Source: Paracoccaceae bacterium
Lineage (GTDB): Bacteria > Pseudomonadota > Alphaproteobacteria > Rhodobacterales > Rhodobacteraceae
Direction of reading: 5' to 3'
Length of the DNA: 64,000 nucleotides
Assembly (NCBI GenBank): GCA_014762635.1
Contig: JABURR010000088.1
Span: 1 to 64,000, forward strand
A model generated the notes under the pieces. It saw only the letters and a program-made list of their open reading frames with translations. It was not told the origin of the DNA and did no database searches. The translations under genes were made by a program, and so were the position numbers. Below, one piece after another: positions 54,110 to 63,363 of this stretch. The number at the start of each line of letters is the position of its first letter. Position 1 is the stretch's first letter.

Positions 54110-54753
54110 TCGCGATCCCCGAAAATGGCGGAACCCACGCGGACATGGGTCGCGCCCTGGGCGATGGCGCTCTCGAAATCGCTGCTCATCCCCATGGAAA
54201 GCTGCTCCAACCCGTTGCGCGCGGCGATCTTTTTCAGCAGCGCGAAATGCAGCGCGGGTTCTTCCTCCACCGGCGGGATGCACATGAGGCCCACGATCGG
54301 CAGGCCCATCTCGCGGCACTCGGCGATGAAGGCGTCGGCCTCGGCGGGCATGATCCCGGCCTTTTGCGGTTCTTCCCCGGTGTTGACCTGGATGAACAGC
54401 GGGGGGCAATGGCCGGTTTCCTCGGCCAGCCGCGCCAGCGTTTTCGCCAGCTTGGGCCGGTCAAGCGTGTGGATCACGTCGAACAGATCCAGCGCCTGGC
54501 GGGCCTTGTTCGTCTGCAAGGGGCCGATCAGGTGCAGCTCGATCCCGTCGTATTTCTCGCGCAGCTCGGGCCATTTTCCGGCCGCCTCCTGCACGCGGTT
54601 TTCGCCATAGATGCGCTGGCCTGCGTCAAGCGTGGCGATCACCCGCTCAAGCGGCTGCACCTTGGATACGGCGATGAGGGTAACGTCTTCGGGCGCGCGG
54701 CCCGCGTCTTTCGCGGCCTTGGCGACCTCTTGTCTGATCTCAGCCAGTCCCAT
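54100..54753 (-). CDS. YggS-family PLP homeostasis protein
   Basis: 217 residues, a PLP-binding TIM-barrel protein: LIAVSKVQP holds the PLP lysine (about residue 27) and GENRVQEA, HLIGPLQTNK and MGMSSDFESAI are the family blocks. It regulates free pyridoxal phosphate and has no known enzymatic turnover. The start is the ATG at 54753 with a GGAGGCAGG site; the open frame upstream spans the porin terminator. Confidence 0.93.
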   Translation of the reverse strand: MGLAEIRQEVAKAAKDAGRAPEDVTLIAVSKVQPLERVIATLDAGQRIYGENRVQEAAGKWPELREKYDGIELHLIGPLQTNKARQALDLFDVIHTLDRPKLAKTLARLAEETGHCPPLFIQVNTGEEPQKAGIMPAEADAFIAECREMGLPIVGLMCIPPVEEEPALHFALLKKIAARNGLEQLSMGMSSDFESAIAQGATHVRVGSAIFGDRDYG

Positions 54754-54800
54754 GTCCTGCCTCCGGTCGTGTTGGCCGACAGATGCCACGGAACCGCCCC

Positions 54801-54831
54801 AAAAGAAAAGAGCGGGCCGAAGCCCGCTCTT
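54801..54831 (-). terminator. Intrinsic terminator of the porin gene
   Basis: On the minus strand a perfect 10-bp stem AAGAGCGGGC-TTCG-GCCCGCTCTT is followed by TTCTTTT. It lies 25 bases after the porin stop. Confidence 0.9.
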
Positions 54832-54855
54832 CCCATTCAAACCAATCCTTGCGGA

Positions 54856-55713
54856 TTAGAACGACATGTTGATGCCGAGGTCCATCTTGGTCTGGCCGTC
54901 GACCGAGGCAAAGCCACCGCCGAGCGAGGCGCCGCCGCCGAGGTCGTAGGCAACGCCCAGACCATAAGCCGCATCAGTTTGAGCGTCGGCATCGGCGTAG
55001 ATCGCGGTGACCACAGCCAGGCCGGCGTCGAACGAACCGCTGATACCGTAAGCAGCGCCGGAAGCGTCGTTGTCGGTGTAGGTCACGCCAACGCCGAAGT
55101 CGCCGAGGTCAGCGCCAGCGGAAATGGTCATCGCCTGGTCGCCAAGGGATTCGTCGTTGCTGAGGCCGAGGCCAACGTTGAAGGTGCCAGCGTCGTAGGT
55201 TGCAGCAATACCGGTGTCGCCGATGTCAAGACCAGCGCTCTGGTAGCTGATGACGACGCCGAAGCCAGCCGACGAGTAAGCGTAGGTCATGTCGGCCGAG
55301 CCAACGTTCTTGCCGGTTTCGGCAATGTCGTCAACGCCCAGGCCGTCAAAGCCCACGTCGCCGATGCCCAGGCCGTCGGTCGCAACGTCAACGTTGCCAA
55401 CGGTCACGGTGCCGAAGGCGCCGCCAACGAAGACTTCGCCATCGGCGCCGCCCAGACCAGCGCTGCCAACGGTGGCGTCGAGGTCGATCGAAGCGCCGAA
55501 GGTCAGGCCGGTGTCGGTTTCACCCGAGCCCGAGATGCCGAAGTCGACTTCCCAGTGCAGGGCCACGTCTTCCGAAGCGGTGCCGGTGCCAACGATCTGG
55601 TCGCCGTCGGTGTACTTGAAGCCCATGTTGGCGGAGCCGCCGACGGAAACTTCTGCTGCTGCGAAACCGGCCGAAGCGATCAGCGCGGTGGTCGCAAAGA
55701 GAACCTTTTTCAT
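54856..55713 (-). CDS. Gram-negative porin
   Basis: 285 residues. A signal peptide (FATTALIASAGFAAA, cut about residue 20) is followed by a glycine- and aspartate-rich beta-barrel that ends in Phe, the mark of outer-membrane barrels. Many short alternating strands fit a 16-strand barrel of the porin_4 type. It lets small solutes through the outer membrane. A-rich leader with AAGAGG eight bases before the ATG, and a strong terminator, suggest high expression. Codon use is biased and the protein has no neighbours in its unit. Confidence 0.92.
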   Translation of the reverse strand: MKKVLFATTALIASAGFAAAEVSVGGSANMGFKYTDGDQIVGTGTASEDVALHWEVDFGISGSGETDTGLTFGASIDLDATVGSAGLGGADGEVFVGGAFGTVTVGNVDVATDGLGIGDVGFDGLGVDDIAETGKNVGSADMTYAYSSAGFGVVISYQSAGLDIGDTGIAATYDAGTFNVGLGLSNDESLGDQAMTISAGADLGDFGVGVTYTDNDASGAAYGISGSFDAGLAVVTAIYADADAQTDAAYGLGVAYDLGGGASLGGGFASVDGQTKMDLGINMSF

Positions 55714-55975
55714 TTGGTTTTCCTCTTAGGTTTAGAATAAAAGGTGCACCCCAATCCGTGTTCGAACTGAGTATGCTGCTATCTCGCCCCAACGGGCCGC
55801 GAAAGCAAGGCGGGGAAGTAAAAGGACCGCAAAGCCACGCAAAATGATGCAGCGATGCCACAGTCGGGATTTCCGCATTCCTATGCCGGAAACGGGGCAA
55901 TTCCGCGGCGGGGCAAAAAAACTTGTGGGCAAATTGGGCCTCGGATAGACAGCGCAGGGTCAAATGAGGGCCGGA

Positions 55976-56440
55976 ATGAGACATCTATATACGTATATGC
56001 GCGCGGTGTTGCTTTTGGGTGCCTTGGCACTGGCCGGTTGCGGTGGCTCGGTCGAGGAGCAGCGGCAGAATTTCCCCGGCGCGGAGCGTGAGGGCGAAGA
56101 AGAAATCTGGGACATCGTGAACAACCAGTCGAATCCCGACGTCACCGTCGCCGTGAACAAGTATATCTGGAACGCCGCGCTGGATGTTCTGAACTTCCTG
56201 CCCGTCGAATCGGCCGATCCCTTCACCGGGGTGATCGTCTTCGGCTACGGCACCCCGCCCGGTGGCGGGCGCGCCTATCGTGCCACGGTGCTGGTGCAGG
56301 ATGCCTCGCTGGAGGCCCGTGCGCTCAAGGTTTCGCTGCTGACCCGCTCGGGCCCGGCGGCGCCCGATACGGTGCGCGCGGTTGAGGATGCGATCCTCAC
56401 CCGGGCGCGCGAGCTTCGCATCGCCGACGACCGCCTCTAG
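55976..56440 (+). CDS. DUF3576 lipoprotein
   Basis: 154 residues with a lipoprotein signal (LALAGC, Cys about residue 20) and a DUF3576 domain: YIWNAALDVLNFLPVESADPF near residue 62 (in part) and TVLVQDASLEARALKVSL. Function unknown, probably an envelope component. The start is the ATG at 55976 (GAGG six bases before it); an ATG at 55964 would add four residues. The 262-base space upstream of it, shared with the divergent porin gene, holds both promoters but no other gene. Confidence 0.85.
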   Translation: MRHLYTYMRAVLLLGALALAGCGGSVEEQRQNFPGAEREGEEEIWDIVNNQSNPDVTVAVNKYIWNAALDVLNFLPVESADPFTGVIVFGYGTPPGGGRAYRATVLVQDASLEARALKVSLLTRSGPAAPDTVRAVEDAILTRARELRIADDRL

Positions 56441-56468
56441 ACCCCGGGGCACAGCTTTATTATGACCA

Positions 56469-56493
56469 CGCCGGGCCCTTGCCCGGCGTTTTC
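56469..56493 (+). terminator. Intrinsic terminator between DUF3576 and leuS
   Basis: CGCCGGGC-CCTT-GCCCGGCG, a perfect 8-bp stem, then TTTTC. It lies 28 bases after the DUF3576 stop and 20 bases before the leuS ATG. Confidence 0.8.
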
Positions 56494-56512
56494 ATCCGAA
56501 GGACCGCTATAC

Positions 56513-59047
56513 ATGTCGCGCTATTCCGCCTCCGAGATCGAATCGAAATGGCAGGCCGCCTGGGAAAAGGCCTCCATCTTCAAGGCGGGCCGCGATACGT
56601 CGAAGCCCAAGTATTACGTGCTCGAGATGTTCCCCTACCCCTCGGGCCGGATCCACATGGGGCACGTGCGGAACTACACGATGGGCGACGTGATCGCCCG
56701 CTACAAGCTGGCCACCGGCCATAACGTGTTGCACCCGATGGGCTGGGACGCCTTCGGCATGCCCGCCGAGAATGCCGCGATGGAACGCGGCGGCCACCCC
56801 AAGGACTGGACCTACGGCAACATCGCCGACATGCGCGGCCAGATGAAACCGCTGGGCCTGTCCATCGACTGGAGCCGCGAGTTCGCCACCTGCGACCCGG
56901 AATATTACGGCCAGCAGCAATCCATGTTCATCGATTTCATGGAAAAGGGGCTGGTCTACCGCAAGAACGCCACCGTGAACTGGGACCCGGTCGACATGAC
57001 CGTGCTGGCCAACGAACAGGTGATCGACGGCAAGGGCTGGCGCTCGGGCGCGCCGGTGGAGCGGCGCGAGCTGACGCAATGGTTTTTCAAGATCTCCGAT
57101 TTCGCCGAGGAACTGCTTGATTCGCTGGATGGGCTGGACGACTGGCCCGACAAGGTGAAGACCATGCAGCGCAACTGGATCGGCAAATCGCGCGGTCTGC
57201 AGTTCAGCTTTGATGCCGTGCAGGATGGCATCGACCCGATCGAGGTCTACACCACCCGCCCCGACACGCTGATGGGCGCCAGCTTCGTCGGCATCTCGGC
57301 CGATCACCCGCTGGCCAAGAAACTGGCCGAGACCAATCCCGACATCGCCGCCTTCCGCGCAGACTGTCAGAAAGGCGGCACCACCGAAGAAGCGCTGGAA
57401 AAGGCCGAGAAGCTGGGCTTCGACACCGGCCTGACCGTGCGCCACCCGCTGAACCCGGAGTGGACTCTGCCGGTCTGGATCGCCAACTTCATCCTGATGG
57501 ATTACGGCACCGGCGCGATCTTCGCCTGCCCGGCCCATGACCAGCGTGACCTGGATTTCTGCCGCAAATACGACCTGCCGGTGATCGACACCTTCTTCGC
57601 GCTGGACGATGCGACACCCGTCGGCGCCGAGGCCTTCGTGCCGCCGAAAGAGCAATCCGTGAAATGGGTGAACCATTTCGCAGGGCTCGACGTGGCCACG
57701 GGGCAGGAGGCGATCGACGCCACCATCGACTTTGCCGAAAAGGCTGGCTGGGGCCGGGGCGTCACCAATTTCCGGCTGCGCGACTGGGGCCTTTCGCGCC
57801 AACGCTACTGGGGCTGCCCGATCCCGGTTGTGCATTGCGAGGCCTGCGGCGTGATGCCCGAAAGGAAGGAAAACCTGCCGGTCCGCCTGCCCGATGACGT
57901 GAGCTTCGACAAACCGGGCAACCCGCTGGACCGCCACCCGACCTGGCGCGACGTGCCCTGCCCCGCCTGCGGCAAGCCCGCCAAGCGCGAAACCGACACG
58001 ATGGATACCTTCGTCGATTCGTCCTGGTATTACGCCCGCTTCACCGCGCCGGACGCCGAGACGCCCACCTCGCTGCCCGATGCGGACTACTGGATGAACG
58101 TGGACCAGTATATCGGCGGGATCGAGCACGCGATCCTGCACCTGCTCTATTCCCGCTTCTTCGCCCGGGCGATGCAGATCTGCGGGCACCTGCCCGAGAA
58201 ATCGAAAGAGCCGTTCAACGCGCTGTTCACCCAGGGCATGGTCACGCACGAGATCTACATGACCCGCGATGGCAATGGCCGCCCTGTCTATCACCTCCCC
58301 GAAGAGGTGACCGATGGCAAGCTCGCCGATGGCACCGAGGTCGAGATCATCCCCTCGGCCAAGATGTCGAAGTCGAAGAAGAACGTGGTCGACCCGGTCA
58401 ATATCATCGAGGCCTATGGCGCTGACACTGCGCGCTGGTTCGTGCTGTCCGATTCGCCGCCCGAGCGTGACGTGGAATGGACCGCCTCCGGCGCGGAAGC
58501 CGCGCACAAGCACCTGTCGCGGGTCTGGCGCCTGGCGGCGGAACTCGACGCGGCCGAGGCCACCGGCCCGGGCGATGACGACCTGCGCCGTGCGATGCAC
58601 AAGACCATCCATGACGTGACCATGGGCATCGAAAGCTTCGGCTTCAACGCAGCCATCGCCAAGCTCTATGCCTTCACCAACACCATCGCCAAGGCCAAGG
58701 CGGGCGCCGGGGCCAGGCGCGAAGCCCTGAGTGCGCTGGCTCAGCTCATGGCGCCGATGACCCCCCATCTGGCCGAGGAACTTTGGCAGATGCTGGGCGG
58801 CGAAGGCCTTGTCACCGCAGCGCCCTGGCCCAAGGCCGACCCGGCGATGCTGGTGGAAGATACCGTGACCCTGCCGATCCAGATCAACGGCAAGCGGCGC
58901 TCGGAAATCGCCGTCGCCAAGGATCTGGCGAAGGAAGAGGTTGAAAAGCTGGTGCTGGCCGATGATGCTGTGGTCAAGGCGCTGAACGGTGGTGCGCCGA
59001 AGAAGCTGATCGTCGTGCCGGGCCGGATCGTCAATGTGGTTGTCTAA
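56513..59047 (+). CDS. leuS: Leucine-tRNA ligase
   Basis: 844 residues, standard length. The class I signature HIGH is HMGH in [15 protein letters not shown] (about 46); KMSKS is in [10 protein letters not shown] (about 620); the editing domain (about 230-400) has [12 protein letters not shown]. It charges tRNA-Leu. The ATG at 56513 begins [14 protein letters not shown] as in relatives; the 17 codons upstream in frame overlap the terminator. The 3' end overlaps lptE by 14 bases and leads into an operon with lptE and holA. Confidence 0.97.
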   Translation: MSRYSASEIESKWQAAWEKASIFKAGRDTSKPKYYVLEMFPYPSGRIHMGHVRNYTMGDVIARYKLATGHNVLHPMGWDAFGMPAENAAMERGGHPKDWTYGNIADMRGQMKPLGLSIDWSREFATCDPEYYGQQQSMFIDFMEKGLVYRKNATVNWDPVDMTVLANEQVIDGKGWRSGAPVERRELTQWFFKISDFAEELLDSLDGLDDWPDKVKTMQRNWIGKSRGLQFSFDAVQDGIDPIEVYTTRPDTLMGASFVGISADHPLAKKLAETNPDIAAFRADCQKGGTTEEALEKAEKLGFDTGLTVRHPLNPEWTLPVWIANFILMDYGTGAIFACPAHDQRDLDFCRKYDLPVIDTFFALDDATPVGAEAFVPPKEQSVKWVNHFAGLDVATGQEAIDATIDFAEKAGWGRGVTNFRLRDWGLSRQRYWGCPIPVVHCEACGVMPERKENLPVRLPDDVSFDKPGNPLDRHPTWRDVPCPACGKPAKRETDTMDTFVDSSWYYARFTAPDAETPTSLPDADYWMNVDQYIGGIEHAILHLLYSRFFARAMQICGHLPEKSKEPFNALFTQGMVTHEIYMTRDGNGRPVYHLPEEVTDGKLADGTEVEIIPSAKMSKSKKNVVDPVNIIEAYGADTARWFVLSDSPPERDVEWTASGAEAAHKHLSRVWRLAAELDAAEATGPGDDDLRRAMHKTIHDVTMGIESFGFNAAIAKLYAFTNTIAKAKAGAGARREALSALAQLMAPMTPHLAEELWQMLGGEGLVTAAPWPKADPAMLVEDTVTLPIQINGKRRSEIAVAKDLAKEEVEKLVLADDAVVKALNGGAPKKLIVVPGRIVNVVV

Positions 59048-59519
59048 GACACGCGCTTTACTCGTTGTCGCCGCCCTCGCGGGCTGCGGCTTCACCCCTG
59101 TCTACGGGCCAAATGGCGCGGCCTCAGGCCTGCGCGGCACGGTCGAGGTGGAAGAGCCGGACAATCGGGCCGAATACCACCTCGTCGTGCGGCTGGAAGA
59201 ACGCCTCGGCCAACCCAGCGCGCCGGTTTATGATCTTGCCTACAAGATCACGACCCGGACCGAGCAGATCGGCATCACCCCCGATCAGGAAACCCTGCGC
59301 TACAACGTGACCGGTTTCGCCGATTACGCGCTGACCGACCGCGCGACCGGCGAAGAAGTCACCGCGGGCCGTGTCACCAGCTTCACCGCCTACAGCGCCA
59401 CGGGCTCGACCGTTGCCACGCTGGCAGCCGACCGCGACGCGGAACGGCGGCTGATGGTGATTCTCGCTGACCAGATCGTGACCCGGCTTCTCTCCAGCGC
59501 CGGTGACTGGCGTCCATGA
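59034..59519 (+). CDS. lptE: LPS-assembly lipoprotein LptE
   Basis: 161 residues with a lipoprotein signal (VAALAGC, Cys about residue 18, followed by GFTPVYG, a typical LptE start). It pairs with LptD to insert lipopolysaccharide in the outer membrane. leuS-lptE-holA is the usual order in proteobacteria. It overlaps leuS by 14 bases and holA by four (ATGA). Confidence 0.92.
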   Translation: MWLSKTRALLVVAALAGCGFTPVYGPNGAASGLRGTVEVEEPDNRAEYHLVVRLEERLGQPSAPVYDLAYKITTRTEQIGITPDQETLRYNVTGFADYALTDRATGEEVTAGRVTSFTAYSATGSTVATLAADRDAERRLMVILADQIVTRLLSSAGDWRP

Positions 59520-60541
59520 AGCTGACCGGGCGCCAGGCTGCATCCTATTTCGCCAAGCCCGATCCATCCCATGCGGCCGTCCTGATCTTCGGGGCCGACG
59601 CCATGCGCGTGGCGCTGAAACGGCAGGACCTGATCGCCGCCCTCATCGGCCCCGAGGGCGAGGCCGAGATGCGCCTGACCCGCATTTCCGGCGCCGATCT
59701 GCGCAAGGACGCCGCGCTTCTTCTGGACGCGGTCAAGGCGCAGGGCTTCTTCCCCGGCCCCCGCGTGGCCTTTCTCGAGGACGCGAGTGACGGGCTGGCC
59801 CCGGTGATCCAGACAGCGCTGGGCGACTGGCAGCCGGGCGACGCCACCATCGTGGTGACCGCAGGAAGCCTCGCCGCGCGCTCGGCGCTGCGCAAGGCGG
59901 TCGAGGGCCATCCGAACGCAGTGGCCATGGGCATCTACGACGACCCGCCCTCACGAGAGGAAATCGAGGCCACGCTGGCCCAGGCCGGGCTCACAAATCT
60001 CGACCGCGAGGCGATGAACGCCCTGCTGGCGCTGTCGCGCGACCTCGATCCCGGCGATTTCCGGCAGACGGTCGAAAAACTCGCGCTCTACAAGCTGGGA
60101 GACAAAACCCCAGCGACGCCCGCCGACATCATCGCCGTTTCCCCCGCCACGATCGAAGCCGGGATCGACGATATCCTCAACGTAGTAGCCGAGGCCCGCA
60201 CCGCCGAGATCGGCCCGCTGATGCAGCGCCTCTCGGGGCAGGGGATCGCGCCGGTCACGCTCTGCATCATGGCGATGCGCCATTTCCGCACGCTACATGC
60301 CGCCGCCGCCGATCCGGGCGGCCCGGGCGCGGGGATCGGGCGGGTGCGCCCGCCGGTCTTCGGCCCGCGCCGCGACAAGATGGTCCGCCAGGCGCAGGCT
60401 TGGGGGATGCGTCGGCTGGAACAGGCCTTGCAGCTCATCATCGAGACCGACCTGCAGCTTCGCTCTGCCGGGCAACGCGCGCCGCAGATGGCGCTGGTTG
60501 AGCGCACGCTGGTGCGCCTTTCGCGCCTCACCGCGCGCTAG
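59516..60541 (+). CDS. holA: DNA polymerase III subunit delta
   Basis: 341 residues. The N-terminal domain (VLIFGADAMRV, about residue 22, in place of a Walker A motif) and the central helical LTREAMNALLAL-type stretch match the delta subunit, which opens the sliding clamp in the clamp loader. It starts in the lptE stop. A G-rich region follows before the next gene. Confidence 0.92.
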   Translation: MKLTGRQAASYFAKPDPSHAAVLIFGADAMRVALKRQDLIAALIGPEGEAEMRLTRISGADLRKDAALLLDAVKAQGFFPGPRVAFLEDASDGLAPVIQTALGDWQPGDATIVVTAGSLAARSALRKAVEGHPNAVAMGIYDDPPSREEIEATLAQAGLTNLDREAMNALLALSRDLDPGDFRQTVEKLALYKLGDKTPATPADIIAVSPATIEAGIDDILNVVAEARTAEIGPLMQRLSGQGIAPVTLCIMAMRHFRTLHAAAADPGGPGAGIGRVRPPVFGPRRDKMVRQAQAWGMRRLEQALQLIIETDLQLRSAGQRAPQMALVERTLVRLSRLTAR

Positions 60542-60615
60542 GGGCTGTTTCCGGCTGGAAAATCCCGGCGAAACCGCCTTTGATGACCCCGGAACCAGCA
60601 AGGGAGGAGCTCCGC

Positions 60616-61206
60616 ATGTACACAGTGATCGGAACGATCAAGAGCCGCGCCCTGCGGGTCATCTGGATGCTCGAGGAACTGGGCCTTCCCTACGAACACC
60701 ATCCGCACATGCCGAAGTCCGAGGACGTTCTGCGCCTGAACCCGTCGGGGAAAGTTCCGGTCCTGATCGAGGGCGACACGGTTCTGACCGATTCCGCGGC
60801 GATCCTGAATTACCTCGCCGACCGGCACGGGCAATTCTCGTTTCCCTGCGGCACGCTGGATCGCGCCCGGCAGGACGGGCACACCTTCTTCGTTCTGGAC
60901 GAGCTTGACGCCACGCTCTGGACCGCCGCGCGGCACAGCTTCATCCTGCCCAAGGAAAAGCGGGTCGAGGCGGTCAAGGACAGCCTGAAATGGGAATTCG
61001 AGACCAGCCTCGCCCGGCTGGCCGAGCGGCTTGGCGATGGGCCCTACCTGATGGGCGAGACGATGACCGTGCCGGATATCCTTGCCGCCAACTGCCTGAC
61101 CTGGGCCAAGATGGCCAAGTTCCCGCCCGCCGAGGGCGCGGTTCTGGATTACGTCAAGCGGATGACATCGCGCCCGGCCTTCCAGCGGGCAATCACCAAC
61201 GGCTAG
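60616..61206 (+). CDS. Glutathione S-transferase family protein
   Basis: 196 residues. An N-terminal thioredoxin-like half (NPSGKVPVLIEGD, about residue 40, and TDSAAILNYLA, about 56) and a helical C-terminal half. It conjugates or reduces with glutathione; a class cannot be fixed. The ATG at 60616 has a GGGAGGAG site five bases upstream. Its 3' end overlaps the convergent flavoprotein gene by four bases. Confidence 0.88.
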   Translation: MYTVIGTIKSRALRVIWMLEELGLPYEHHPHMPKSEDVLRLNPSGKVPVLIEGDTVLTDSAAILNYLADRHGQFSFPCGTLDRARQDGHTFFVLDELDATLWTAARHSFILPKEKRVEAVKDSLKWEFETSLARLAERLGDGPYLMGETMTVPDILAANCLTWAKMAKFPPAEGAVLDYVKRMTSRPAFQRAITNG

Positions 61207-62396
61207 CCTTGATACTCCGCCGCATGGCGCCCGGCCCAGGCGCCGGTCGCAAGGCAGGCGGTCAGCAGGTAGCCCCCGGTCGGCGCGTCCCAATCGAGCA
61301 TCTCGCCCGCCGCGAAGACACCGGGCCGGGCCTTCAGCATCAGCCCGGGATCCAGACCCTCTTCCATGATCCCGCCCGCGGTTGAGATCGCCTCGTCCAT
61401 GGGCCGCAGCCCGGCATGGACCACCGGAAGCGCCTTGACGATCCGCGCCAGGGCCTCGCCTTCGGGCAGGGGGCGGGCGAATTCCATCAGCAGCGCCAGC
61501 TTCACCGGATCCAGTTTCAGCGCCTTGCGCAGGAAGTTGCTGCGCGTTTCCTTGCCCCGTTTACGGGAAAGGCGTTCGACGATCTTCTCAAGGCTCCAAT
61601 CAGGCAGCAGGTCGATGAACAGCCCCTGCCCCTCGCGGATCGCCGGGGTCATGGAATAGATCCCGCCGCCCTCCAGCCCCCGGGCCGAGACGATGAACTC
61701 GCCACGGCCAGAGAGCTTTCCGCACGTCAGCGCCACGCCCTTCACCGGCGCCCCGAAATGCCGGGCCATGTGCTCGGACCAATCGACATTCAGCCCGGCG
61801 TTCGAGGGCTGGAACGGGGCAAGTGGCACGCCTTCGGCCGCCAGGATCCCGGCCCATGCTCCGTCAGACCCAAGCCGCGCCCAGCTTGCGCCGCCCAGCG
61901 CCAGCACGGTGACTTGCGGTACCAGCGCGCGCGACCCGTCGGGCGTGTCGAAGATGGCCGCCTCCCCCTCCCAGCCGCGCCAGCGCCAGCGGGTCCGAAC
62001 TTCGACCCCCATCTCGCCCAGCCGCCGCAGCCAGGCCCGAAGCAGGGGCGAGGCTTTCATCGCCTCGGGAAAGACCCGGCCCGAGGAGCCGGTGAAGACC
62101 CGCTGTCCAAGGTCGCGGGCCCAGTCCATCACCTGTTCCGGGCCGAAAAGTCCGATAATAGTCCGATAGAATTCCGATGGAATTCCGAAAGCCGAAAGGA
62201 AGGGATCGAGAGGCTCGTCCTTGGTCAGGTTCAGCCCCGATTTCCCGGCCATCAGGAACTTGCGCGCGACCGAGGGTTTCGCCTCGATCACCACCACCCG
62301 GCGACCCGCGCGGGCCAGTTCCTCGGCCGCCATCAACCCAGCGGGACCGGCCCCGATCACCAGTGCGTCAAGCGGCTCGGGCGGGGCTTGCCTCAT
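61203..62396 (-). CDS. HI0933/TIGR03862-family flavoprotein with an internal 11-bp repeat
   Basis: 397 residues. An FAD motif GAGPAGLMAAEELARAG (residues 15-31), the GKSGLNLTKDEP signature, and a C-terminal GGYLLTACLATGAWAGR identify an HI0933-type NAD(P)/FAD protein of unknown reaction. Residues 69-83 are encoded by four 11-bp repeat units (62146-62189), reading FGIPSEFYRTIIGLF. The frame stays open, and the total length is near that of relatives as I remember them. It is convergent with the GST gene and divergent from the HNH gene. Confidence 0.88.
   Translation of the reverse strand: MRQAPPEPLDALVIGAGPAGLMAAEELARAGRRVVVIEAKPSVARKFLMAGKSGLNLTKDEPLDPFLSAFGIPSEFYRTIIGLFGPEQVMDWARDLGQRVFTGSSGRVFPEAMKASPLLRAWLRRLGEMGVEVRTRWRWRGWEGEAAIFDTPDGSRALVPQVTVLALGGASWARLGSDGAWAGILAAEGVPLAPFQPSNAGLNVDWSEHMARHFGAPVKGVALTCGKLSGRGEFIVSARGLEGGGIYSMTPAIREGQGLFIDLLPDWSLEKIVERLSRKRGKETRSNFLRKALKLDPVKLALLMEFARPLPEGEALARIVKALPVVHAGLRPMDEAISTAGGIMEEGLDPGLMLKARPGVFAAGEMLDWDAPTGGYLLTACLATGAWAGRHAAEYQG
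62146..62189 (-). repeat. Four-unit 11-bp tandem repeat inside a coding region
   Basis: Minus strand units TTCGGAATTCC, ATCGGAATTCT, ATCGGACTATT and ATCGGACTTTT. They match the three units at 7859-7891 in sequence and in order. Sitting within an intact reading frame, they add a short peptide stretch to the flavoprotein. Confidence 0.75.
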
Positions 62397-62425
62397 CGCG
62401 TGCGGGCTCCATTATTGGGGATGAA

Positions 62426-62734
62426 ATGACGGAAAACATTGACGAAGCGCCGATCTGCCCCCTCTGCGAGCGGCCCATCCCCGCCCACGCGCGGCAAAGC
62501 CTGCATCACCTGGTGCCACGGCTCAGGGGCGGCAAGGGCGGGCCGACGGCCCTGTTGCACCAGATCTGCCACAACGAGATTCACGCCACCCTGACCGAGA
62601 CCGAACTGGCCCGGGATTTCGCCACGGTCGAGGCGCTGAAGCGTCACCCACGCATCGCGCGATTCGTGTCCTGGGTTGCGAAAAGACCGCCCGATTTCCA
62701 TTCCAAAACCCCCGGAAGACGTCGGAAACGATGA
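62426..62734 (+). CDS. HNH endonuclease-type protein
   Basis: 102 residues with a CPLC zinc pair (Cys11, Cys14), a His pair (HHLVPRLRGG, about residue 27) and CHNEIH (about 48), forming an HNH-like metal finger. Such stand-alone HNH proteins may nick DNA, but many have no known function. No methyltransferase or phage genes are nearby. The start is the ATG at 62426. Its stop lies eight bases from the convergent crotonase gene. Confidence 0.85.
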   Translation: MTENIDEAPICPLCERPIPAHARQSLHHLVPRLRGGKGGPTALLHQICHNEIHATLTETELARDFATVEALKRHPRIARFVSWVAKRPPDFHSKTPGRRRKR

Positions 62735-62742
62735 GTTTTCAG

Positions 62743-63363
62743 TCAGTTGCCCGGATTGACCATCGCCTTGATCGCGCTAGCGTGTTCGGGCGTGGCGGCC
62801 AGCGCGTCGGCGGCAAGCGCCTTGGCGGTGTCCTGCAATTCCGCGGCCGGGACGATCCGGTCGATGAGCCCGATTGACAGCGCCTCATCGGCCTCGATCT
62901 TCTGCCCCGCCATCAGGATCAGCTTGGCCCGCGCGGGCCCCACCAGTGCCGCCAGTCGCCCCGGGTCCGAGGGCTGCGGCAGGAAACCGAGCTTCATCAC
63001 CGGATAGAAGAACTTCGCCGTGGGCACCGCGATCCGCAGATCACAGGCCAGCGCCATCCCGAAGGCCCCGCCCGCCAGCGTGCCGTTCAGCGCCGCGACG
63101 GTCAGGCAGGGCAGCCCGGCAATGGCGCCCGAAAGCTCTTCCCAAAGCGGGGTCTTCTCAAGGCCTGAATGCACCTCTTCGAGGTCTGCGCCTGCGCTGA
63201 ACACCTTGCCCTCGCCGGTGATCACCAGCGCCTGCGCCGTGTCGCGCGCCGATTTCACCGCTGCCACAAGATCCTCGAGCATCCCCCGGGTCAGCGCGTT
63301 CGCCTTCTCGGCCCGGTCGATCCGCAGGGTCCAGAGCGGCCCGTCGCGATCAAGCACGATCAC
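62743..63363 (-). CDS. Enoyl-CoA hydratase/isomerase family protein
   Basis: 206 residues, a short crotonase-fold protein. The oxyanion segments are GKVFSAGADL (about 55) and NGTLAGGAFGMALACDLR (about 89). The usual C-terminal helices are cut short relative to 250-260 residue relatives. It probably handles acyl-CoA. It starts with a GTG at 63363 that overlaps the stop of the SDR gene (GTGA), so the two are coupled; the longer open frame upstream is not supported. Confidence 0.85.
   Translation of the reverse strand: MIVLDRDGPLWTLRIDRAEKANALTRGMLEDLVAAVKSARDTAQALVITGEGKVFSAGADLEEVHSGLEKTPLWEELSGAIAGLPCLTVAALNGTLAGGAFGMALACDLRIAVPTAKFFYPVMKLGFLPQPSDPGRLAALVGPARAKLILMAGQKIEADEALSIGLIDRIVPAAELQDTAKALAADALAATPEHASAIKAMVNPGN

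Noticed and set aside
56507-59095. An 862-codon open frame antisense to leuS.
   Set aside because: Same shadow effect; leuS motifs HMGH and KMSKS identify the real strand.
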